DNA of 27,388 bases. Source: Chromera velia (Eukaryota > Sar > Chromeraceae). The stretch lies in contig JAHBMJ010000026.1 of the NCBI GenBank assembly GCA_018398765.1, positions 6,979 to 34,366 of the forward strand. Direction: 5' to 3'. Position numbers and translations under genes: made by a program. Below are positions 19,424 through 27,388 of this stretch, in pieces (within the stretch, counting starts at the first letter, position 1; each line of letters starts with the position of its first letter). The notes under the pieces were generated by a model that saw nothing but the letters and a program-made list of their open reading frames with translations, was not told where the DNA came from and ran no database searches.

Positions 19424-20292
19424 CTTAACCCTCCTGAAGGGAAAATAAGGCCCACGTCATCCATAAAAGCACCAATGAAGGTGCTCTTTGAGCGATGTTG
19501 CTCTCTCAATCTGTCACTCAGCCTGTCCAGTACAGGCTTGAGGCCGATATAGAACAACGCGGGGCCCATCACATCTCCCTGCTGCACCCCTTCTTCCGAA
19601 AAAATCACCTTTGTCTCCCCCGTGTCCTTCTGAAAGAACGTTAGAGTAGGACTTCCATAGAAGAACATCAAAAAGGTGTAGATCTCCGGAAAGTGCGTGT
19701 AAACTTCGTCCATGATCTGTTGCCGGTCCGCGGTGTTAAACGCATTCTGAGTGTCTAGGCGAAGGAACACTGCTGATTTGTCAAGCTGCAGGGCTGTCCG
19801 CACCGTGTGATACAGTCTTGCACACCCNNNNNNNNNNNNNNNNNNNNNNNNNNNNNNNNNNNNNNNNNNNNNNNNNNNNNNNNNNNNNCTCAACCCTCCT
19901 GAAGGGAAAATAAGGCCCACGTCATCCATAAAAGCACCAATGAAGGTGCTCTTTGAGCGATGTTGCTCTCTCAATCTGTCACTCAGCCTGTCCAGTACAG
20001 GCTTGAGGCCGATATAGAACAACGCGGGGCCCATCACATCTCCCTGCTGCACCCCTTCTTCCGAAAAAATCACCTTTGTCTCCCCCGTGTCCTTCTGAAA
20101 GAACGTTGGAGTAGGACTTCCATAGAAGAACATCAAAAAGGTGTAGATCTCCGGAAAGTGCGTGTAAACTTCGTCCATGATCTGTTGCCGGTCCGCGGTG
20201 TTAAACGCATTCTGAGTGTCTAGGCGAAGGAACACTGCTGATTTGTTAAGCTGGAGGGCTGTCCACACCGTGTGATATAGTCTTGCACACCC
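19424..20292. repeat. Two near-identical 404-bp copies flanking the assembly gap
   Basis: Bases 19424-19827 and 19889-20292 align without any indel and differ at six positions (about 98.5% identity). Both carry the same reverse transcriptase segment in the same orientation, from the D-x-x-N-A-F motif to the FMDD box. They touch the run of N on either side. This is the pattern left when an assembler cannot join two reads or alleles of one repeat, or two recent copies. Confidence 0.9.
19828..19888. other. Assembly gap (61 N)
   Basis: A run of 61 undetermined bases inside the LINE reverse transcriptase. The true length is unknown. Given the duplicated flanks it may be negative, meaning the two contig ends overlap. 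Confidence 0.99.
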
Positions 20293-21224
20293 GTCCGCTG
20301 TACGCACAGCGTACTGTCTCACTCCCAAGTGCTTCTCTATTTGTTCCCCTTTTTCAAGGAGAACCGCCCTCGTAATCTATCTTCGCACCATGTCTCCCAC
20401 CGTGATAGGCTATATCTTCGAACCATCCACATTCTTGCGGAGTGCAAAACACCGCCCGCACGCTAACAGATCCAGTACCTCTGGTGGGGCCTTGCCAGCC
20501 ACCAGATCTTGCCCCATTGAGAGAACTGCAGCTTGGCGCCCCCTTGCTGCTGTTCCATCCGGAGGAAGAAGGAAACTCAAGTGCTCGTACCTCCATCCCG
20601 TCACCCCCTGTGCCGATCCTTTTGGTGCTGTGCGTACTGCTTTTAGAAGGCTCTCTGCTGCGACTTCCAATGGCGGCATTGCATGACCATGCCGTCGCAC
20701 TTGGAATGGGGTTGCTCTAGATGGGTGCATGTCCTTTAGCTTTCGGTACGTCTCTTCATCCGCCTTGGCCACCCCAAATGACGAAAGGCGTGCGGCTGCT
20801 TTTGACAGTGCTCCCTACTGAATAAGGGCCTCGACTGCTGCCTCTTTCAGCTCTAGCTCTCTCTTGGCAGCTGCTTTCCCCCCCCTCCGGGACCTGTTCG
20901 TTGCTTTTTCTCTTCTTTTCTTTCCTTGGAAAACAACGTCTGCTCTCAAGTCTGTAATAAGCTCTTCAAACCGACCTTTCCAGAAATCGCTGATCCTTCC
21001 TGCCGTTTGTTTATCTGAATATGCCCCCCCCCTTTCCGCTTTCCTCTAAAACAGACTAAGAAAGTAGATCACGGCCTTTTAAGCTCTCTCTGCTGTGCGT
21101 CCATCAGTTGAGCGGGTCATTTCAATCAGTTTTGAGAACATCTGCGCCCATCGTGATCGGAATTTCCCCAGGAGCACCCTCTTTGTGGGAATTCTGAGAT
21201 CGTCTACTGCATGCTGTGCTAGGT

Positions 21225-22313
21225 CTATCTGATCTCAAAACGCCCACCCTTCTTCCCAGCCTTCTGTCGGCCCATCATTACTCTCTTCAGGGGCTCTTCC
21301 CCCCGGGGGGCCCCTGCCATCTCGCCTGGCCCCCTCTTTGTGCCTCTCTCCCCTCTTTCTGTTTCTTGCCCCCCTTGCTCCCTTTCCCCCCCTGTTTGCC
21401 TCTCCTCCTCCTTTTCTCCGCAACCTGCTCGATCTGCGGAGGCTAACTGAGGTGCCGAACCTGCCGACGCATGTGCGCTTGACGATGCTGGCTGATCGGT
21501 AGACGGTGCTTCGTCTTCCTGCTCGGCTTCATCTTCATCTACCCCCTCTACCTCTGCCTTCGCAGGATCGAACTTGGCTTCTTTACCTCTTCCATCCGAG
21601 ACGATTCTTTTAGCAACTTTAGATGCTCCCGCCAATGAAAACCTGCTAGAAGGCAGAACTGTTCCTGCTCCGTGCAGCTCGGAGTCCCTGCCTCTCACAC
21701 GGGGGGGCCCTGCTGATGGGCTAGAAGCTGTGGCCGAGGCAGCTGCGGGGGCTGCAGCTGCAGCTGCTGTCATCTGGCTTTGTCCCTGCAAGGGAGTATG
21801 ACTCGCATTGCTAGTAGCACCTCCCTGGTGCCCCGTTTCTCTCCTTCTTTTTTTCCTCTCAATTTTGGGTGCTGCCATGGCTGCAATGGCTGGGTGCTGC
21901 TACCCCTGACAGCTCCGCGTCTGAGCGGCTTCCTCTGGTTGCGCTTCGGGCTGCACTTCTTCTGTGGAGTTGCCGTTTGGAAGAAGAAACGTCGGAATGG
22001 TCACAGCTGATTCGTCTTCCCTTGGAATAGGAATCAGGTGGTATAAATTCCCCTGCCCTTGTACCTGTTGCTCTCTACCTCCCATCGAACTGTCTCCTAC
22101 ACTGCCCCCCCCCTGCCCTTCCCCTGCTAAACTTTGGGGGAATGCTGGCATTGGCGCCGTATTAGTGGGGGTTGGTATGTTTTTATTATATGTGTGCATG
22201 ATACGGTGCATCTTCTCCCTGTCCCCTCTGCCCCCTGCTCCTATCGTCAGCGAACCCCCTGACAGAAGTGTTTCTACGATATCACTTTTTTCAAGATAAT
22301 ATGATTCCGCCAC
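21225..22313 (-). pseudogene. Alanine- and acid-rich open frame upstream of the reverse transcriptase
   Basis: One minus-strand frame stays open from 22313 to 21225 except for one stop near 21900. It encodes a low-complexity protein: a glycine/glutamine/proline-rich part, an alanine-rich run (about 21720-21775), an acidic stretch (about 21510-21560) and a basic C-terminus. It overlaps the end of the preceding frame by about 23 bases. I see no zinc knuckle or nucleic-acid-binding motif, and no known domain. By position it may be the N-terminal part of the LINE polyprotein. Confidence 0.5.
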
Positions 22314-24240
22314 TCAACTCTTCCATACCTTCTCTCTCCTCTGTCATCAACTGAACCCTACCACCTGCCATGTTGACTGAGGGGCACTCCCAGTCTCTGG
22401 AAGGTGAGTATGTTTGGCTGATGGTGTGCGTTTTTCTCAGCACGGATAACCACTCCATCTCCCTCCTTCCTTTTTTCCACCCGTCAGTGTCTGCTCTCAC
22501 TGAAGGTCCTTCAGGGGGGGTGAAAGCACTAGCTTGTTTGCAGCAACTGGCGATGATCGCAAAGAGGAAAAAAGGGCTCCTCCACTCCCACATCCATCGT
22601 GCTCCTCCACCTCTTCCCCTTCTGAAGCCCTCCCTTTCTCCTCCCCTTACCTGCGCCAGGTTTTCTCTTTCCTGTATCCTTTCTCTGGCTTCAGAATAGA
22701 GCTGCGGGTCTGCGTTCTCTCTGTCTTCTTCTCTTAGCCTGGGTCTATCCGATCTATCCATTTTTGGAACGGGGGCCGGACCTCCCTGGTGGTCTGCCCG
22801 TCTAGCTCTTTCACTTAGGGGGGGGTTTTCTTTAAGCCATCTGTTCAGTTCAATTCTTCTTCCTGCTCTTTCTTTCCTTTGTTCCCAGTAAAATCGCCTC
22901 CGTAGCCGGGTGATGCCCTCGAGCATCGCGTTGATGTCTTGGAGGGACTGCTGGAGCCCTTGCAGCAGATCAAACCTGGCCGTTCCCGGGGAGACGTCCG
23001 TTCCAGTCTCCCATGCTCTGGGAAGCATATTTTCTACTATGAACTACACTGCTGCAGCCTCCATCTCCGCTTCTTCCTGATAAATCTCCGCCTCCTGAGC
23101 ATCTCCTCTCCCCCACATTTCTTCTGCGGCGCTTGCCCATTCGAGCGTGCGACCTGCCCGCTCATGGGCTACTACAATCTCCTCCTCCCATTCAATTTGG
23201 CCTAATGCTCTCCTTACCTCTGCCATATTTGCTTCCAGGTTCTCTCAACTCTCTCGGAGTTGTTGCATCATGATGAATCCGTTTGAACCTGGCTGCAAGT
23301 CAACATACAGAAGTGGGAGCTCGTTCTCAATAACCCGAGAGACGGACTGCATCAGTGCCTCTGCTTCGTCAAGATACGTGTTTGCATTCAAATACTCCTG
23401 CTGTCTGATCGCCTCGCGAGCCACCTCAGCAAGTTCCCTTGCCTGCGCTGTTCTGTCGTGTGTTAGAACAATGTCGGCCTGCAGTTGAACCTCGCGGTTA
23501 GCCCTCTCCTCCTCCATCTCCCCTCTTGTAAACCATTCGCCTCCTCTCATCATCATCGGATCATCTATCGCTTCTTCCCTCCTTCTTCTTGCCATGCCTG
23601 CTCCAACAGCCTCTTCTGTGTATGTGCTCCCCCCCCCGTCTCTATGCTCTTCCCTAGCCTCTTCCTCTAGCGCTCCTGTGCTTGAAGCATCCCCGAACAC
23701 TTTGAAGGGCCTTCATTCATATCGTGTCGGCAAGGGGGTGCGCATCGTAGATGTGGCTCCTTCCAGGCCTGCTGAGAAGAGGGGGGCGAGCGGCCGCCTT
23801 AGAGTGTCACGCGGGTTTCTCTGCCACTGTGTCACTTCCTGGTCTATATCTATGTTGCCATGTAGTGCGTGGATGGCTGCGTTCTATGATGCAAACCCCA
23901 TCCACCGTAGGCCTCCTTGTCACTCCACCTCCTCCCCTAGCCTCCCAGAGCAGTTTCCAACTTCTGGGCGGGATCTGATAGCAATCTGTCGTTGGTGATG
24001 TTTATTAGCTCTCTTCCATACCCTAACCGCCTTCTGATTATGGCTATAATACGGTGTGAGCTGGTAGGGGATCTGGCGCGATTGCTTTAATATCATCAGA
24101 CCTTGCAGCTTGGCAAGTCTCTCGGAAGCTGCCTGCTCGTGTAGGCAGCGTGGCATACCAGCCGTTCCCCCTCTCGCCCCTCGTGCCTGATCGATGCTGC
24201 TGAGGCTTTCTCTCAGGCATGCCACCATAATGCTCCCCAT
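22291..24240 (-). pseudogene. Charged, helix-rich open frame (gag/ORF1-like position)
   Basis: A single minus-strand frame from 24240 (MGSIMVACLRESLSS) to 22291, about 650 codons, interrupted by about five in-frame stops. The middle (23245-23700 and 23044-23226) is rich in E, A, R and Q with heptad-like spacing, for example ELAEVAREAIRQQEYL, so a coiled coil is likely. The part after 22700 is basic. Near the end there is a short hydrophobic stretch (about 22540-22570). A good donor-like CAG|GTAAGG (minus) lies at 22651/22650. LINE ORF1 proteins often form coiled-coil trimers, which would fit. No RRM or zinc motif is visible, so this remains a positional guess. Confidence 0.45.
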
Positions 24241-26548
24241 TGCAAGAACCAGAAGGATTCCGACTACGAGCTTTGTTTATGGAAATATGTGTCTCTCCTT
24301 TCTGCTCTTCTCTCTTGCATCCCTTCTCTTCCTTCTTTCCTCTCTCTTCCATCTAGCCTCGGACTTCCTCTTTTTCAGTCCCCTGTTGTCCTTCCCTTTC
24401 CCTTTCCTGATCCCTCCTCTCTATACTGTTTCAATCATTTTTCCTCCCATCTCCCCAACAGCTTCTGTTCCTGCGTGCAGCATCAAATGCATACGTGTAA
24501 CTATCCCTCTCATCCATGGGTGCCAGTGTGCATACCCTTTTCTGACCTTCGCTCTCCTCCGTGCCGCTTTCTTCTTTCTTACCCTTTCCTCCTTCCTTCT
24601 TTTTTCCCTTTTCTTCTCTTTCTTGATTTCATCGATCTGCTTCCCCGAATGCCTTCTTCCATATTTGTATGGCAGCTCTCGCTACTCTTGTCATCGGCTG
24701 ACCAACTCGAAAAATTGCTGGCTCTCCTACTGCCTCCAGCAGAACATCCTCTCCGGCACCGATGACCTTGCCTGCTTCTGTCAAGATGACTTCCCTCCAC
24801 TCCCATCCTACTGCCGCGGGAAAGATGATCGTCCAAACACTCAGCGTTGCCACCACCATTCCTATTTTTGGTGCGACTTTCAGTCTGATGAGTCTCTCTA
24901 TCGCCGTCTCTGTCATCTCCTCCCCTGCCTTCTGCAACTCTTCCCTCCCCTACAGTCTTTCATACATGCCTCTCTCCGTCCACTCCAGAATAGTACTGAT
25001 AAGCCCGACGGTTGCTGCGTACAGATGTCTCCTGACAAAAGTGTATGCTGGTGTGCATACATTTGAAAGGAGGGATATGAGGGGTATCTTCACTAGCTCT
25101 CCCACCGATCGTAAGAGTTTCAGTCTGATCAGTCTCTCCAAAGCCGTCTCCATAACCTCGCATCCTACTCTTTGAAAGTCCTCTGACATTTCTTCTCCTT
25201 TGTCTATCGTTTTTCCTACCCACTCTATAATTGTGCTGACCAGGCCAATGCCCATCGCATATGCGTGTGCCGTGATCTGCCTTCTGATCGGTGTGATCAT
25301 CCGTCTGCAAAGCTCGGCAACCCCTTTGATCAGCCGTGCTGCCTCCTTCATCATCCATTTTACTACTATGGGGATGTGTGCTATGATTTGGAATCCTTCT
25401 TTCCCCCATCTCCTCACTCTACCCGCTTCTATTGTGATGACTTTAATAATCAGGAAGATGAGGAGGAGGAGCCTTGCTTCACCGAGCGCGACCACCCACG
25501 GTCGCTCAGGGTCTGTGCTCTCTGTCTCGCTCAGCTCCCTCTCTCCTTCATTTCTGATTTTGACAGTGCTTCACTACATCCTCTCATTTACTTCGGTGTA
25601 CTGCTTGAAGAGGCCCTGCAGCACTCGCTTTACAGCTGATAGGCACAGGAATGCCCCCTCACACTTTCCCCCCCTTCTCTGTACTCCCTCCCTTTCTCTG
25701 TTTCCATTCATCTCCTCAATCACCCCTCTCAGCCTCTTTTTCCTCACCCATTCTCCTCTTCCTTCTCTTCTTCTCCCTACTGCTGCTGCTACTGTTATTA
25801 TATTGTCTCCGTTTCTGATTCTTGGCGGGCCTCGTGCTGACTCTAGAGTGGGTGTCTGCACTTCGATGATGTTCGCTGTCCCCGTGCCCTTCCCTCCCCT
25901 TCTTGTGACCGTGGAAGTCTCCCTCATAGCCTCTCTCTCCCCGGGGGCCAGGCTGGTTACCCAAGAAAAACTTGCAGCCCTTCGGGGCCTTGTCTGGTTG
26001 CAGCCCGGCTGTGGGTATACCTGCGGGGCAGTGGACAGAGATGTGCAGCAGGGGGAAGAGGGGCAGAAGTCCACGGGTGGGACTCCCTGTGCGCTCCTCT
26101 GTCCTTGCTGTTCCGTGATCTGTCCCCGTGTCCCCGCGTGCCTCTCATGGTGCCTCTCCGCTTGCTACAGGGTCGGGAGGAACGGGCTCTGCGTGACGCT
26201 CATCTCTTTTCCCCACTGCTAGCCCTGCTGCTTGCCCCAGGTGTGTGCCGCCTTCCATGCTTTGCGTCTGCATGCACATGCAGCAAGAAGGGAGAACAAG
26301 ACGTTGGCTGTCCCTCGGGGGGCTCCCTGAGTGCGTAGGTCCATTTCGGGGTATCCATCCGTCTTGCTATTTGACTGGCCTTTGGGTGGAATAAGTTCCA
26401 TGTTGTCCCTGGCCCCGTCTACGTTCCGGTTCATTGTTCCCGCCTCCTTTCCTCCTCCATGCCGTCTCCCCGTTTCCAATCCAATAAAAAATAGACAGAG
26501 GCCCAGCCATACCAGGCGGAGGGCGTGACCTGTCTTCACCGCTCCCAT
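24044..26548 (-). pseudogene. Hydrophobic open frame with internal tandem repeat, unknown function
   Basis: One minus-strand frame runs from ATG at 26548 (context CACCATGG) to 24044, about 835 codons, with about eight in-frame stops. The N-terminus looks like a signal anchor: ALRLVWLGLCLFFIGL after a short basic start. Downstream are several hydrophobic segments, including RLLLLIFLIIKVITIEAG (about 25420-25475), GIGLVSTIIEWVG, TVGLISTILEW and VVATLSVWTIIFPAAVGW. A segment of about 80 residues is duplicated. The C-terminal part is lysine/glutamate-rich. It overlaps the next frame by nearly 200 bases. I do not recognise the family. It may be the first ORF of the LINE, a captured host membrane protein, or a separate decayed host gene. 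Confidence 0.45.
24870..25355 (-). repeat. 240-bp coding tandem repeat in the hydrophobic frame
   Basis: CAGTCTGATGAGTCTCTCTA at 24881-24900 recurs as CAGTCTGATCAGTCTCTCCA at 25121-25140, and CACTCCAGAA at 24981 matches CACTCTATAA at 25221, both exactly 240 bp apart. On the protein level TAIERLIRLK matches TALERLIRLK and GLISTILEW matches GLVSTIIEW. The period is 80 codons, so the duplication is in frame. A weaker third unit may start near 25316 (EAARLIKGVAEL). Confidence 0.8.
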
Positions 26549-26640
26549 GGTGCCCCATGGAAGCTGCAATGGGACGTCTGTGTCACTGCAAAGGGCAAAG
26601 GACCTTAGCCGTGCACAAACCGTCTCCTCCCATTGCACTG

Positions 26641-27388
26641 TTGTTCAATGTGGGTCGTTCTCTGCCATTTTGGCTTCATTTTCACTCAATTGACCGTCAT
26701 TATGGTTCTTTTGGAAGCAGCTTGTCTGTACATGCATGTACCACCACGCCACACCTAAATCTCATCCAATGCGATGACGCCTCACATCCATACACGCCAT
26801 AATAAAACTACGGCGCGAAAATGCGTACCAAATTGTATCGATGCATGATTTTCTGCATACAAATGCATGTATGCATGATATCGATCGACATTATATTATG
26901 TGGCTCGATCTCCCTGCTCAAACGGCTAAGTAGTTCAATAGATATGGCCCTCTTATCTTACAGTCTATTAATTGAATCCCGAACTCTGCCTCCGAAAGTA
27001 CTGCCAGCTGCTTTTCTATGCTTTGCTTCAGTTTTGAAAGATTCGTTCAAGGAGGCAGTACCGTATATATACCATGTGCTCTGTGCCTCCATCCCAGCCA
27101 GCTCCCTGCTGACAGGGAGAGCCGGGTGACACCATTGGTCTAACGATCATCCCGCTGCTCGAAGAAGGGAGAGGGCCAAAGCCTAGACTCTGTGTATTGT
27201 TACTGTCAGGTGGCAGGGACAGTTACGGTCTTCTTCTCCTTGAATGGAATCTTCTTCATTACACTCCGTGCCCCTTCTTTTCTTTTGGCGACAACTCGAT
27301 TTCAGTGGACGCAAAGCGGATTAAGACCTGTCTGTGACTTCCCTTTAGTCATCCTGCAAGTCGTATCTGGGCTTGTTGGTGACTTTCC
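26641..27388. other. Intergenic DNA upstream of the LINE block
   Basis: No supported gene. The first 250 bases carry ATGCAT palindromes and a GCGCGAAAAT word. The rest has no coding signal beyond a short plus-strand frame (26821-27129) without recognisable content. A TATATATAC stretch at 27064-27072 is TATA-like, but no gene can be attached to it. Confidence 0.5.
26728..26885 (-). promoter_or_regulatory. ATGCAT palindromes, CCAAT and GCGCGAAAAT upstream of the LINE block
   Basis: GTACATGCATGTAC (26728-26741) is a perfect 14-bp palindrome. CCAAT lies at 26766-26770, GCGCGAAAAT at 26813-26822, and more ATGCAT words follow to 26880. The set lies 180-340 bases upstream of the first ATG (26548) of the hydrophobic frame, and it resembles the motif set upstream of the large host gene. 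A promoter role is inference only. Confidence 0.3.

Larger units (their letters stand above)
19060..21200 (-). pseudogene. LINE reverse transcriptase domain
   Basis: Minus strand, in order: a pre-polymerase region (about 21200-20780); fingers with GSAQGVTGWRYEHL (about 20590-20635); palm motif A, FLRLDTQNAFN (about 20215-20250); GVQQGDVMGPALF (about 20025-20065); and catalytic FMDD in GAFMDDVGLIF (19448-19480 and again 19913-19945). The thumb continues to 19060. QGDxxGPALF and xxDD are standard LINE reverse transcriptase signatures. Several in-frame stops interrupt the N-terminal half. A gap of 61 N at 19828-19888 sits in the middle, flanked by a 404-bp duplication, so motifs appear twice in the window. 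The continuous open reading across the gap is an artefact. Confidence 0.8.
17791..26640 (-). mobile_element. Large degenerate LINE with restriction-like endonuclease
   Basis: All parts read on the minus strand. From 5' to 3' they are: a hydrophobic open frame (26548-24044), a charged coiled-coil-like frame (24240-22291), an alanine/acidic-rich frame (22313-21225), reverse transcriptase (about 21200-19060) and endonuclease (about 19000-17791). The catalytic module has no integrase or RNase H, and a C-terminal PD-(D/E)XK-type endonuclease follows a Cys/His motif. This is the layout of early-branching LINEs (CRE/R2/R4-like). The frames are kept over hundreds of codons but are interrupted by about twenty in-frame stops of all three kinds, so the copy is dead. 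The 5' and 3' borders are not defined by a target duplication. Whether the upstream frames belong to the same element is inferred from strand, overlap and continuity. Confidence 0.65.

Noticed and set aside
19060-20328. A single 422-codon reverse transcriptase frame
   Set aside because: It runs through 61 N and repeats the same 404 bp on both sides, so the continuity is accidental.
22291-22651. Splice donor CAG|GTAAGG (minus strand) joining the charged frame to the next frame
   Set aside because: The visible acceptor near 22265 does not keep phase, and the frame simply continues open past the donor.
24194-25066. Plus-strand 290-codon open frame rich in S, F, L and C
   Set aside because: It is the antisense shadow of purine-rich minus-strand coding remains. 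The composition follows the pyrimidine tract and there is no domain.
17791-26640. Stop-codon reassignment to explain many in-frame stops
   Set aside because: TAG, TGA and TAA all occur as interruptions, and the large host gene ends in an ordinary TAA. Pseudogene decay is simpler.
27180-27270. Minus-strand start MKKIPFKEKKTVTVP as the first exon of a gene
   Set aside because: It is only 17 codons long with a weak donor and no matching downstream exon in the window.
1-27388. CRISPR arrays, tRNA or rRNA genes
   Set aside because: No spaced identical repeats and no cloverleaf-like or rRNA-like conserved segments were seen on either strand.

Overview
This is a eukaryotic nuclear window. It has spliced protein genes with GT-AG introns, LINE-type reverse transcriptases, three short DNA transposons, microsatellites and an assembly gap of 61 N. 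The very long serine/proline-rich proteins, the GC-rich genes set among AT-rich transposon ends, and the TGCATGCA and TTTTCGCGC-type motifs suggest an alveolate, perhaps a chromerid such as Chromera. That is a stylistic guess; no marker gene fixes the species.

Layout. 1-1.7 kb: pyrimidine-rich then AT-rich DNA with no supported gene. 1.72-3.41 kb: part of a spliced plus-strand host gene of unknown function. 3.4-8.0 kb: a transposon cluster. It holds a foldback of TTAG units, a hAT-like element (3834-4649) with an 8-bp target duplication, a 234-bp MITE (4791-5024) with an exact 8-bp duplication, and an AT-rich pair of long inverted repeats (5599-7978). Inside that pair sits a GC-rich, 5'-truncated LINE fragment and a GGA microsatellite. 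8.57-15.6 kb: one large minus-strand host gene of four proposed exons. Three internal junctions keep phase, giving a disordered protein of about 2,050 residues. 15.6-16.5 kb: its likely promoter, with TGCATGCA and GCGCGAAAAT motifs. 16.54-17.55 kb: a second hAT-like element with a perfect 8-bp duplication. 17.8-26.6 kb: a degenerate minus-strand LINE with reverse transcriptase, CCHC-like motif and restriction-like endonuclease, preceded by three overlapping open frames. The most upstream of these is hydrophobic and carries a 240-bp internal repeat. The gap at 19828-19888 lies in the reverse transcriptase and is flanked by two 98.5% identical 404-bp copies. 26.7-27.4 kb: motif-bearing and then featureless DNA.

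The host genes and the transposons do not form a pathway. The region reads as one large host gene with a partial second one, embedded in transposon-rich sequence. The most unusual part is the block of overlapping frames upstream of the LINE reverse transcriptase.
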